Below are positions 30,594 through 40,477 of a DNA stretch of 64,000 nucleotides, piece by piece (the stretch's first letter is position 1; every line of letters starts with the position of its first letter). Below the pieces are notes generated by a model. The model was given only the letters and a program-made list of their open reading frames with translations. It was not told where the DNA came from and ran no database searches. The translations under genes and the position numbers were made by a program. Origin of the DNA: Poriferisodalis sp965231925 (GTDB lineage: Bacteria; Actinomycetota; Acidimicrobiia; Acidimicrobiales; Poriferisodalaceae); contig OZ246894.1 in the NCBI GenBank assembly GCA_965231925.1, forward strand, positions 2,852,001 through 2,916,000, given 5' to 3'.

Positions 30594-33500
30594 ATGCCCA
30601 TCCATGACACTGCGACTACTGACACGGCGCTCGCGGGCGCAGCGCCGGGAGTCGAAGACCGGCCTGCGGTGCGCGTCGGCCCCTTCGCGACGCCGCCTGC
30701 GGCACAAGGCCTCTATGACCCGGCGTTCGAGCACGACTCGTGCGGCGTCGGCTTCGTTGCCGACATGTCGGGTGTGCCGAGCCGGGCCGTCGTCGATCAG
30801 GCCTTGCAATGCTTGGTCAACCTCGACCATCGCAGCGCCACTGGAGCGGAGGCAAACGTCGGAGACGGCATCGGCATAACCGTTCAGGTTCCCGACCGAT
30901 TCCTGCGCGCCGTCTGCGACTTCGACCTTCCGCCGGCTGGCCGCTACGCGGTCGGCACGGCGTTCCTGCCTCGCACCGATCCTGACGCTGCTGCCGCAGC
31001 GATCGAATCGATCATGGTCAATGAAGGGCTGGAGGTTCTCGGCTGGCGCGATGTCCCGACCGATCCGTCGTCGCTCGGCAAGTTCGCCACCGATCCGATG
31101 CCGGTGTTCCGGATGCTGTTCGTGGCTGCACCGTCCCCCGCAGACCTGCACGGGCTGGATCTTGAACGGCGTGTCTATGTCGCTCGCAAGCGCACCGAGC
31201 ACGAGATCGATCCCGCCCCGTACTTTCCCTCGCTGTCGTGCCGCATCCTCGTATACAAGGGAATGCTGACCTGCAGCCAGTTCGCGGAGTTCTATCCCGA
31301 CCTGGTCGATCCCCGCATGGAATCGGCGCTCGCGTTGTTGCACTCGCGCTTCAGCACCAACACGTTCCCCTCGTGGCCGCTCGCACACCCGTATCGCATG
31401 CTCGCCCACAACGGCGAGATCAACACGGTGATGGGAAACCGCAACTGGATGCGGGCACGAGAGGGCACGCTGTCGAGCCCGCTGTTCACCGATGCCGACG
31501 GGAACAACGAGCTCGAGCGCACGTATCCCGTGTGCACGCCCGGCGCGTCGGACACCGCCAGCTTCGACGAGGTGCTCGAGTTACTCCATCTCGGCGGGCG
31601 GAGCCTGCCCCATGCCGTGCTGATGATGATTCCAGAGGCCTGGGAAAACCATGCCCGCATGCCCCAGGACAAGCACGATTTCTACGAATTCCATGCCTCG
31701 TCGATGGAGCCGTGGGACGGTCCGGCCAGCATCGCCTTCACCGACGGCACCGTCGTGGGCGCCGTGCTCGACCGCAACGGCTTGCGGCCCTCCCGCTACT
31801 GGGTCACCTCCGATGGTCTCGTCGTGATGGCATCCGAAGTCGGCGTGGCCGACATCGATCAGACCCGCATCGTTCGCAAGGGCCGCTTGCAGCCAGGGCG
31901 CATGTTCCTCGTGGACACTGCGCAGGGCCGCATCGTGGGCGACGACGAGATCAAGCACGACCTGGTGACCGCTGAGCCGTATGGGGACTGGCTTTCCGAC
32001 GGGCTCGCGCACCTTGAAGACCTGCCGCCTCGTTTCAGCTTGACGCCGCAGCACTCGTCGGTCACCTTGCGCCAGCGCACCTTCGGCTACACCACTGAAG
32101 AACTGCGCATACTCGTAGCGCCGATGTCCCGCACCGGCATCGAGCCGATCGGGTCGATGGGGACCGACACCCCGATCGCGGTGCTGTCGAAACGGCCGCG
32201 ACTGCTGTTCGACTACTTCAGCCAGCTCTTCGCGCAGGTGACCAATCCGCCGCTGGATGCGATCCGCGAGGAATTGGTCACCTCCACCAAGGCCAAGATC
32301 GGCCCCGAGGGGAATCTGCTGCAGCCCGGACCCGATTCGTGCCGCCAGATCGTGCTGCCCTACCCGATCCTGTCGAACGAGGACCTCGCCAAGATCCTCT
32401 ACATCGACGAGGACTCGCACGACGCGACGTCGAATGGCACAGCGCCGCATGGAGCGGCGTCGGGAAACACAGCGCCGCATGGAGCGGCGTCGGGAAACAC
32501 AGCGCCGCGAGCCGCCCAGCAGTATCGGCCGTTCGCGGTGGACGGCCTGTACCCGGTCGCTGAGGGCGGTGCGGGCCTCGAGCGCGCCCTCACCGACGTA
32601 TGCGCGCAGGTCGACAAGGCCATCGCCGACGGCGCCCAGATCATCATCCTCTCGGACCGCTACAGCGACGGACAGAACGCGCCGATTCCCTCGCTGCTGC
32701 TGACAGGCGCCGTGCATCACCATTTGGTGCGCAACAAGACCCGCACGATGGTGGGCCTCGTCACCGAGTGCGGGGATGCCCGCGAGGTGCACCACATGGC
32801 CCTGCTGCTGGGCTACGGCGCCAGCGCCGTCAACCCGTACCTCGCCTTCGAGTCGATCGACGACATGGTGCGTGGAGGCGTCATCACCGAAGTCGACCAA
32901 CGCACAGCGATCCGCAACTACATCAAGGCATGCACCAAAGGTGTGCTCAAGGTGATGTCCAAAATGGGGATCTCGACCGTGGCCAGCTACACCGGGGCGC
33001 AGGTCTTCGAATCTGTGGGTCTCGGGGAGGACGTCATCTACCGGTTCTTCACGGGAACCACCTCGAAGCTGGGCGGTGTGGGTCTCGACGTGCTCGCCGC
33101 CGAGGTTGCGCAACGGCACCAGTTCGCCTACCTCGACAACCCCACCGAGGCTGCCCACCGCGATCTGTGGGCGGGCGGTGAGTACCAGTGGCGGCGCGAG
33201 GGCGAGTACCACCTGTTCAACCCCGAGACCGTCTACAAGCTGCAGCACTCCACCCGCGCCGGCCGTTACGAGGTCTTCAAGGAGTACACCGGGCTGGTAG
33301 ACGATCAGTCCACGGAGCTGGCGACGCTGCGCGGCCTCTTCGAGCTGCGTCCGGCGCCCGGCGGGCCGATCCCGATTGACGAGGTCGAGCCGGTCTCCGC
33401 AATCGTGAAGCGATTCTCCACCGGAGCGATGAGCTATGGCTCGATCTCGGCCGAAGCGCATGAGACGCTGGCGATCGCCATGAACCGCATCGGTGGCAAG

Positions 33501-35339
33501 TCCAACACCGGCGAGGGCGGCGAGGATCCTGAGCGTTATGTGCCGGATCCCAACGGAGATCTGCGGCGGTCGGCCATCAAGCAGGTCGCGTCCGGGCGCT
33601 TCGGCGTCACCTCGGAATACCTGACCAACGCCGACGATCTGCAGATCAAGATGGCCCAGGGCGCCAAGCCGGGCGAGGGCGGCCAGCTGCCAGGTCCGAA
33701 GGTCTGGCCGTGGATCGCCAAGACACGCCACTCGACACCCGGCGTCGGGCTCATCAGCCCGCCGCCCCACCACGACATCTATTCGATCGAAGACCTCAAG
33801 CAGCTCATCCACGATCTCAAGAACTCCAACCCGCAGGCGCGCGTGCACGTCAAGCTGGTTGCCGAGGTGGGCGTGGGCACCGTCGCCGCCGGCGTGTCGA
33901 AGGCCAAGGCCGATGTGGTGTTGATCTCCGGGCACGACGGCGGTACCGGGGCCTCGCCGCTGACGTCGCTGAAGCACGCGGGCGCCCCGTGGGAGCTGGG
34001 CCTCGCCGAGACACAGCAGACGCTGTTGCTGAACGGCCTGCGAGATCGGATCGTGGTGCAGACCGACGGGCAGCTGAAGACGGGCCGCGACGTGATCGTG
34101 GCAGCACTTCTGGGCGCCGAAGAATTCGGCTTTGCCACGGCCCCGCTGGTGGTCTCGGGTTGCATCATGATGCGCGTCTGCCATCTCGACACCTGTCCCG
34201 TGGGCGTGGCGACCCAGAACCGCGAACTGCGCAAGCGCTTCGGTGGCCGACCCGAGTTCGTCGTCAACTTCTTCGAGTACATCGCGCAGGAAGTCCGTGA
34301 ATACCTGGCGATGCTGGGCTTCCGGTCACTGCCGGAGGCCATCGGACGCGTGGATCGGCTCGACACCACCGCCGCAGTTGCTCACTGGAAGGCGCACGGG
34401 CTGAACCTGTCGCCGATCCTTGCAGAGCCCGAGACGCCGTGGCCCCAGGATCGCTACTGCTCACAGAGCCAGGACCATGGCTTGGAGCGGGCCCTCGACT
34501 GCCAGCTCATCGAATTGGCAGCACCTGCGCTTGAGCGCCGCGAGCTGGTGCGGGCGGAGCTGCCGATTAGCAACGTGAACCGGACCGTCGGAACGATGCT
34601 CGGCCACCAAGTCACCGCCGCGCACGGCGGCGACGGCCTGGCCGATGACACGATCGACCTGACGTTCAGCGGGTCGGCCGGGCAGAGCTTCGGTGCGTTC
34701 GTGCCGCGTGGGCTGACGATGCGGCTGTACGGCGACGCCAACGACTACCTCGGCAAGGGGTTGTCGGGCGGGCGCCTCGTGGTGCGGCCGCCTCGGGAAA
34801 TCAACGCAGCGTTCGTCGCCGAGGACAACATCATCGCCGGCAACGTCATCCTGTACGGAGCGACGAGCGGCGAGGCATACATCCGCGGCACGGTTGGCGA
34901 GCGCTTCTGCGTGCGCAACTCCGGAGCGACCGCTGTCGTGGAGGGAGTGGGCGATCACGCCTGCGAGTACATGACAGGCGGCATGGTGGTGGTGCTCGGC
35001 AGCGTCGGCCGCAACTTCGGCGCAGGCATGTCGGGCGGGGCGGCGTTCGTGTACGACCCCGACGACGTCTTCTGGCGGAATCTGAACGCCGAGATGGTCG
35101 ATCTGGAGCCGCAGCTCGACGACGCCGATGCCGAATCCGTGCGAGCAGTGCTGCGCCAGCACCTCGCCGAGACCGATTCGGCCCCGGCCCAGCGCATCCT
35201 GCGTCGCTGGCACAGCGAAGTGCGCAGTTTCCGCAAGGTGATGCCGAAGGACTACCGGCGGGTGCTCGAGGCCCGGGCCGCTGCCGCCGAGCTCGGCCAC
35301 GACCCCGACGAGGCAGTAATGGCGGCTGCGCATGGCTAG
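30594..35339 (+). CDS. gltB: Glutamate synthase large subunit
   Basis: 1581 residues. The N-terminal Ntn amidotransferase domain should be processed to expose the cysteine in FEHDSCGVGFV (about residue 50). It is followed by the central and FMN-binding synthase domains (about 870-1280, with GGKSNTGEGGEDP and SGHDGGTGASPLTS), the 3Fe-4S cysteines in CIMMRVCHLDTCPVG, and the C-terminal beta-helix rich in GxxxG (1330-1530). It makes glutamate from glutamine and 2-oxoglutarate with GltD. A 30-bp DNA repeat inserts TAPHGAASGN repeats near residues 615-640, before RPFAVDGLYPV. Confidence 0.97.
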   Translation: MPIHDTATTDTALAGAAPGVEDRPAVRVGPFATPPAAQGLYDPAFEHDSCGVGFVADMSGVPSRAVVDQALQCLVNLDHRSATGAEANVGDGIGITVQVPDRFLRAVCDFDLPPAGRYAVGTAFLPRTDPDAAAAAIESIMVNEGLEVLGWRDVPTDPSSLGKFATDPMPVFRMLFVAAPSPADLHGLDLERRVYVARKRTEHEIDPAPYFPSLSCRILVYKGMLTCSQFAEFYPDLVDPRMESALALLHSRFSTNTFPSWPLAHPYRMLAHNGEINTVMGNRNWMRAREGTLSSPLFTDADGNNELERTYPVCTPGASDTASFDEVLELLHLGGRSLPHAVLMMIPEAWENHARMPQDKHDFYEFHASSMEPWDGPASIAFTDGTVVGAVLDRNGLRPSRYWVTSDGLVVMASEVGVADIDQTRIVRKGRLQPGRMFLVDTAQGRIVGDDEIKHDLVTAEPYGDWLSDGLAHLEDLPPRFSLTPQHSSVTLRQRTFGYTTEELRILVAPMSRTGIEPIGSMGTDTPIAVLSKRPRLLFDYFSQLFAQVTNPPLDAIREELVTSTKAKIGPEGNLLQPGPDSCRQIVLPYPILSNEDLAKILYIDEDSHDATSNGTAPHGAASGNTAPHGAASGNTAPRAAQQYRPFAVDGLYPVAEGGAGLERALTDVCAQVDKAIADGAQIIILSDRYSDGQNAPIPSLLLTGAVHHHLVRNKTRTMVGLVTECGDAREVHHMALLLGYGASAVNPYLAFESIDDMVRGGVITEVDQRTAIRNYIKACTKGVLKVMSKMGISTVASYTGAQVFESVGLGEDVIYRFFTGTTSKLGGVGLDVLAAEVAQRHQFAYLDNPTEAAHRDLWAGGEYQWRREGEYHLFNPETVYKLQHSTRAGRYEVFKEYTGLVDDQSTELATLRGLFELRPAPGGPIPIDEVEPVSAIVKRFSTGAMSYGSISAEAHETLAIAMNRIGGKSNTGEGGEDPERYVPDPNGDLRRSAIKQVASGRFGVTSEYLTNADDLQIKMAQGAKPGEGGQLPGPKVWPWIAKTRHSTPGVGLISPPPHHDIYSIEDLKQLIHDLKNSNPQARVHVKLVAEVGVGTVAAGVSKAKADVVLISGHDGGTGASPLTSLKHAGAPWELGLAETQQTLLLNGLRDRIVVQTDGQLKTGRDVIVAALLGAEEFGFATAPLVVSGCIMMRVCHLDTCPVGVATQNRELRKRFGGRPEFVVNFFEYIAQEVREYLAMLGFRSLPEAIGRVDRLDTTAAVAHWKAHGLNLSPILAEPETPWPQDRYCSQSQDHGLERALDCQLIELAAPALERRELVRAELPISNVNRTVGTMLGHQVTAAHGGDGLADDTIDLTFSGSAGQSFGAFVPRGLTMRLYGDANDYLGKGLSGGRLVVRPPREINAAFVAEDNIIAGNVILYGATSGEAYIRGTVGERFCVRNSGATAVVEGVGDHACEYMTGGMVVVLGSVGRNFGAGMSGGAAFVYDPDDVFWRNLNAEMVDLEPQLDDADAESVRAVLRQHLAETDSAPAQRILRRWHSEVRSFRKVMPKDYRRVLEARAAAAELGHDPDEAVMAAAHG
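32439..32510 (+). repeat. Family B palindromic repeat, 30-bp copies inside gltB
   Basis: Two full 30-bp units with the core AGCGCCGCATGGAGCGGCGTC (6-bp CGCCGC/GCGGCG stem, ATGGA loop) and a third, truncated unit beginning at 32501. The insertion is in frame. Confidence 0.9.
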
Positions 35340-35458
35340 TGAAAGCATCTTCTGTCGCAGCGCAGCCGTCAGCAGGCGAACACAGGGGCTGCGCATGGCT
35401 AGGAACGCATTGCTTGGCACACCGCGCAGCCGCCAGCAGGCGAACACAGGGGCTGCGC

Positions 35459-35460
<2 letters not shown>
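35324..35460 (+). repeat. 63/64-bp tandem repeat at the gltB-gltD junction
   Basis: GGCTGCGCATGG occurs at 35324, 35387 and 35451. Between the last two and between the first two, the segment ending CAGCAGGCGAACACAGG is conserved. The first copy supplies the end and stop of gltB, and the third supplies the gltD ATG. Confidence 0.85.
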
Positions 35461-36916
<1,456 letters not shown>

Positions 36917-36972
36917 GACGCGTCTTCGCACGTTGACTGCCGCACGCTGCCCTGAATCCTGCAGCCCTGCGG

Positions 36973-37058
36973 GGCGGCATTTCTGCGCACAGAACGAGCG
37001 CTGCACGAATCTTGCGCAATGGCGCCGCTCCAGGCGGCATTCTTGACCACAGAACGAG
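36973..37058 (+). repeat. 60-bp-spaced direct repeat in the gltD-amidohydrolase spacer
   Basis: GGCGGCATT..CACAGAACGAG occurs at 36973-36998 and 37033-37058. Just before the second copy, GCGCCGCTCCAGGCGGC (37022-37038) is a family B-like core in reverse orientation. No gene in this 170-nt gap. Confidence 0.7.
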
Positions 37059-37087
37059 ATACACGACGGCAGGCGAGGTTGGCGACG

Positions 37088-38419
37088 GTGAACTCCAGCG
37101 AGTACGCAGTAGACGGCGAGCGTTTGTGGGAAACGCTTCACTCCCTCGCAGAGATAGGCGCTACCGCGGCGGGCGGTGTGGCCCGGGTGGCGCTCACCGA
37201 CGAGGATCGGGCGGGGCGTGACCAATTCGTGGCGTGGGTGCGTGAGCTGGGCTGCACTGTTCATGTCGACCAGATGGGCAACTTGTTCGCCCGTCGTGAG
37301 GGCAGCGATCCCGGGCGTGCGCCGGTGGTCATCGGCAGCCATCTCGACAGCCAGCCCACCGGCGGCAAGTACGACGGCGCCTACGGCGTGATGGTGGGCC
37401 TCGAGGTGCTGCGCGTACTCCACGACAACGACCTCATCACCGCTGCCCCGGTCGAAGTGGTGTCGTGGACGAATGAGGAAGGGGCACGATTCCCTCCGGC
37501 CATGATCGGCTCCGGCGTCTATGCAGGGGCATTCAGCCTGGACGAGGGTTTGGCGGCGCCCGGAGTCGACGGCACCACGCTCGGTGGTGAGCTGGCTCGA
37601 ATCGGCTACGCGGGCACCGAGCCATGCGGCGAGCCTGACGGCGCCGGCCGCCGACCGATCGGGCACTACATCGAACCGCACATCGAGCAGGGCCCGATCC
37701 TGGAGGCTGCCGAGGTGACGCTCGGCACGGTCACCGGGGTGCAGGGAATCCGCTGGTACGACGTGTCGATCGAGGGGCAATCGGCGCACGCAGGCAGCAC
37801 CCCGATGGAGCATCGCGTCGATGCCATGGTGGCCGCCGCCCGGCTGGTGTGCGAAGCCGACGAGATCGCGGCGCGCCGGGCACCAGAGGGGCGCGCCACG
37901 GTGGGCACCCTGTCGGTCGGCACCGGTTCGCGTAACACCGTGGCGGGCTCGGTCTCGCTGACGGTGGATCTGCGCCATCCTGACGCCGCCGAGCTGGAAG
38001 TCATGCACGACGAGTTGCTGGCTTTCGCCGACGGCCCGGCGTTCGGCCCGCAGCACAGCGCTGCATCGAGCGGCGTCAGGCAACACAGCGCCGCATCGAG
38101 CGGCGTCAAGCAGCCCAGCGGCCGGTCGCTCCCCCGCCCCCAGATCACGCCGATCTGGTATTCCCCGCCGATCGTGTTCGACGCCGCCGTCGTGGACGCC
38201 GTGCGACAAGGCGCCGTTGCGGCAGGTTTCGAGCCGGTCGACATCACGTCGGGTGCCGGCCACGATGCTTGCTACGTGTCCATGGTTGCGCCCACCGCGA
38301 TGCTGTTCATTCCCTGCGCCGACGGACTCTCGCACAACGAAGCCGAGTCGATCCTTCCTGAGCACGCAACAGCGGGCGCCCAAGCCACGTTGAACGCTGT
38401 GCTGTCATTGGCGGGCTAG
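37088..38419 (+). CDS. M20-family N-carbamoyl-amino-acid hydrolase / allantoate amidohydrolase-like
   Basis: 443 residues from a GTG at 37088 preceded by GCGAGG; an ATG at 37019 is in frame but the normal domain starts after it. Zinc-ligand motifs of the hydantoinase/carbamoylase subgroup are present: GSHLDSQPTGGKYDG, WTNEEGARFPPAM and IEPHIEQGPILE, with the dimerisation-domain histidine in SAHAGSTP. It would hydrolyse an N-carbamoyl amino acid, ureidoglycolate or allantoate, releasing ammonia, which suits a place after gltBD. A 10-residue tandem repeat (QHSAASSGVR/K) near residues 322-342 is encoded by a 30-bp DNA repeat. Confidence 0.88.
   Translation: MNSSEYAVDGERLWETLHSLAEIGATAAGGVARVALTDEDRAGRDQFVAWVRELGCTVHVDQMGNLFARREGSDPGRAPVVIGSHLDSQPTGGKYDGAYGVMVGLEVLRVLHDNDLITAAPVEVVSWTNEEGARFPPAMIGSGVYAGAFSLDEGLAAPGVDGTTLGGELARIGYAGTEPCGEPDGAGRRPIGHYIEPHIEQGPILEAAEVTLGTVTGVQGIRWYDVSIEGQSAHAGSTPMEHRVDAMVAAARLVCEADEIAARRAPEGRATVGTLSVGTGSRNTVAGSVSLTVDLRHPDAAELEVMHDELLAFADGPAFGPQHSAASSGVRQHSAASSGVKQPSGRSLPRPQITPIWYSPPIVFDAAVVDAVRQGAVAAGFEPVDITSGAGHDACYVSMVAPTAMLFIPCADGLSHNEAESILPEHATAGAQATLNAVLSLAG
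38051..38122 (+). repeat. Family B palindromic repeat, 30-bp copies in the amidohydrolase gene
   Basis: Two 30-bp units (38051 and 38081) and a partial third (38111). The core CAGCGCCGCATCGAGCGGCGTC matches the gltB unit, but the reading frame is shifted by one base: the unit is read HSAASSGV here and TAPHGAAS in GltB. Confidence 0.9.
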
Positions 38420-38425
38420 CGCAGC

Positions 38426-39571
38426 TCAACTGAGCTCGGCCAACGCCTGACACTTGAGGATGGCCCGGGCGGATTGCTCCATGGCGGTCCAGCCGGGCTG
38501 ATCGGCAACCTCGCCCTGCCAGCCCATCTGCGCCAGCCGGTGGGTGAGCCGCACATCGCCGGCGCCGACATCGGCCCGTGCGAGCCAGCCGGTGGCAGCC
38601 TGGACGTCACGTACCGCCGATCGCCGGGTCTCGGCCCACAATTGCGGATCGACATCGGGCAGCGGGTCAGCGGGGATGGCAACGATCGTGGCCCTCGCGG
38701 TATTGCGCCAGTGGCGGGCGATCTGGGTCGGTACCGCGGCCGGCCATGTGCCCATCAAGCTGTGCTCGACGCTGCGGTCGTCGGCCGAGGCTCCTTCGAC
38801 CACGCTGACGTCGGCTTTGCTCAGCGCGATCGCTGCGGCAGTGGTGGCCTTGACGTCGGGACGCGGCGGTGCCAACCGTTCCCGCAACTCGCCAAAGGCC
38901 GCAGCGCCTTGGGGTCCCGTCGTCCAGGAGATGAAATCGCTGCGGGCCCGCGCCCGGAACATCGGCGTTGCGAACGTCTCCGCCCACCACCCCACGGGTT
39001 GCAGCAGGTGGGCCAGGCGGGGGTCGTATTCCTCCCAGTTGCGGGCGTGCTCTTCCGACCGGAAGAGATTCATGCCCGCTCAGCGGAACGGCCGGCTTGC
39101 GGCGTCGCCTCCCACCATGCTGCGGGTGTAGCCGACCATGGTCGGCGGGTCGATCGAGGTGATCTCCTCGTCGCGCATCTCGATCCGCAGCGGTTCGCCG
39201 CCCAGCAGGCACGGGAAATCCACCGTCACCAACTGGCCCGGAAACAGCCAGCGGCACGCCAGCGCCTCGAAACCGCACTGGGCAAACCAGCGCTGCTGGC
39301 CGTCGACGCTCACCCGGTACTGGGTGGGCTGATTGTTGAACGGTGGGAAGGATGCGATGTAGTCGGTGCCCGGATGCAGCCAGCCCGGCGTGAGGTCGAT
39401 GATCCGTGCGATGACGGCTCTGGCACGCATCGGCTCGATGCCCAGTGTGCGGGCCAGCTCGGCATAGTGAGGCGCGACGCCAGTGGCAACGATCTCGTTC
39501 ATGATCGCGGCATGCGCCGCGTCGAGATCTTCCAGTGGTATCTGCGTGGGATCCGCCGTGCTGTCTGCCAT
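38426..39571 (-). CDS. MerB-like (organomercurial lyase family) selenoprotein candidate with in-frame UGA and extra C-terminal domain
   Basis: 381 residues if the UGA at 39082-39080 (codon 164) is read as selenocysteine. The first part (39571-39083) carries MerB features: a helical N-terminal domain and WFAQCGFEAL (Cys99, Glu102), matching MerB WCALDTL with Cys96 and Asp99, then a cysteine (121) like MerB Cys117. The UGA follows RPFR and precedes AGMNLFRSEEHARNW. Aligned to MerB SFCCHVHFFASVPTAEDW, the UGA falls on catalytic Cys159; spacing from the first Cys is 65 residues against 63. The UGA is followed at once by a SECIS-like hairpin. The ATG nine bases later has no Shine-Dalgarno, arguing against a separate gene. 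The C-terminal 150 residues have no recognised family. Asp99 becomes Glu, so activity on organomercurials is not assured. No sel genes occur in the window. Confidence 0.85.
39041..39079 (-). promoter_or_regulatory. Bacterial SECIS element (selenocysteine insertion hairpin)
   Basis: Directly after the UGA the mRNA folds as outer stem GCGGGC/GCCCGC (6 bp), internal loop AUGAAU/CAC, and inner stem CUCUUCC/GGAAGAG (7 bp) closed by a GGUC tetraloop. All 13 pairs are Watson-Crick. The loop begins 19 nt after the UGA, inside the known 16-37 nt window, and GGUC is also the SelB-contacting loop of E. coli fdhF. Confidence 0.88.
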
Positions 39572-39669
39572 GTCGCGACTGTAGGACTTCGCCGGGTAAA
39601 GCGGGATCGTCGCCGAGCGGTCGCAGCATGGGTCAATCGCCGGCAATCACCGGTCAGTAGCTTGCGGCC

Positions 39670-40434
39670 ATGGCCGCCGATGCTCCCTCCAACGCCGACC
39701 TGACCGCTCCGCGTTTCGACTCGCTCATGGAAGTGGTGCGGCTACGCAGATCGGTTCGCAGCTTTGAGCCGCCGCCCGAGCCTCTGCCGGTCGAGGTGCT
39801 GCGAGGCATCTGCGAGGCCGGACGCTGGGCGCCGTCGGGAGCGAACACGCAGCCATGGCACTTCGTCGTCGCCGCCGAGCGCGGCGATGTGCTCGCTGTC
39901 TCCGATGTGTTCGTCCGCCAAGCCGACCGGCTGGTCGAGCACTGCCGGGGCTTCCCGCACGTTCACAAGAAGCACTGGCTGCACAATTCGCTCGCAATCG
40001 TGATGATCTTCTGCGACCCCCGCTGGGTTGACTCGTACCCGGTCAGCGATCACGACGGCTGGCACGACGAGTACGCCGCCAACAACGACAAGATCCTGCT
40101 GGCCTCGGTCGGCGCTGCAGCGCAGAACATGCACCTCGCCGCAGCTGCGTACGGCCTCACCACGGCGTGGCTGAGCGGTGGCGGCGAGGACACGACCGCG
40201 TGCGAGCTGCGTGAGCTGCTCGGCGTGTCCGAGCCCCTGGTGCCGATCGCCACGATCCCCATCGGCTGGCCGCACCGGCGCGCCGAATCGCGCTACCGCC
40301 ACCCGCTCGACGAGCTCATCCACTGGGGCCGCTGGGACCCCGAACGCACACCATCAGACGACGCCGTGCAGACCTACGTGAGCGGTGTCCGCAGGCAGGC
40401 CATGTACCGCGGCAGCGAGACCCTCGAAGACTGA
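39670..40434 (+). CDS. Nitroreductase-family flavoprotein
   Basis: 254 residues. RRSVRSFEPPPEPL and WAPSGANTQPWHFVV are the FMN-binding N-terminal motifs of the nitroreductase family; VGAAAQNMHLAAAAYGLTTAWLSG is the conserved middle helix and glycine segment. It would be a homodimeric FMN enzyme reducing an unknown substrate with NAD(P)H. It is divergent from the MerB-like gene with a 98-nt shared spacer. Confidence 0.88.
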   Translation: MAADAPSNADLTAPRFDSLMEVVRLRRSVRSFEPPPEPLPVEVLRGICEAGRWAPSGANTQPWHFVVAAERGDVLAVSDVFVRQADRLVEHCRGFPHVHKKHWLHNSLAIVMIFCDPRWVDSYPVSDHDGWHDEYAANNDKILLASVGAAAQNMHLAAAAYGLTTAWLSGGGEDTTACELRELLGVSEPLVPIATIPIGWPHRRAESRYRHPLDELIHWGRWDPERTPSDDAVQTYVSGVRRQAMYRGSETLED

Positions 40435-40447
40435 ACGGCGATCCTGC

Positions 40448-40464
40448 GCCCGCGTCACGCGGGC
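40448..40464. terminator. Hairpin between convergent genes
   Basis: GCCCGCG-TCA-CGCGGGC is a perfect 7-bp stem in the 43-nt gap between the nitroreductase and GPP34 stops. Tails are GGGGTTGATT on one side and CGCAGGAT on the other; probably a bidirectional terminator with weak T-runs. Confidence 0.5.
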
Positions 40465-40477
40465 GGGGTTGATTCGT

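Noticed and set aside
31581..34184. 867-residue open frame on the minus strand opposite gltB
   Set aside because: It is antisense to a well-conserved enzyme, has shadow-type composition and no family motif; long antisense frames are expected at this GC content.
38426..39646. Two adjacent genes or a nonsense-mutated MerB-like pseudogene
   Set aside because: The two parts are in one frame, both conserved to MerB around the UGA, the UGA matches the catalytic cysteine, and a SECIS hairpin follows. Selenocysteine recoding explains all of this better.
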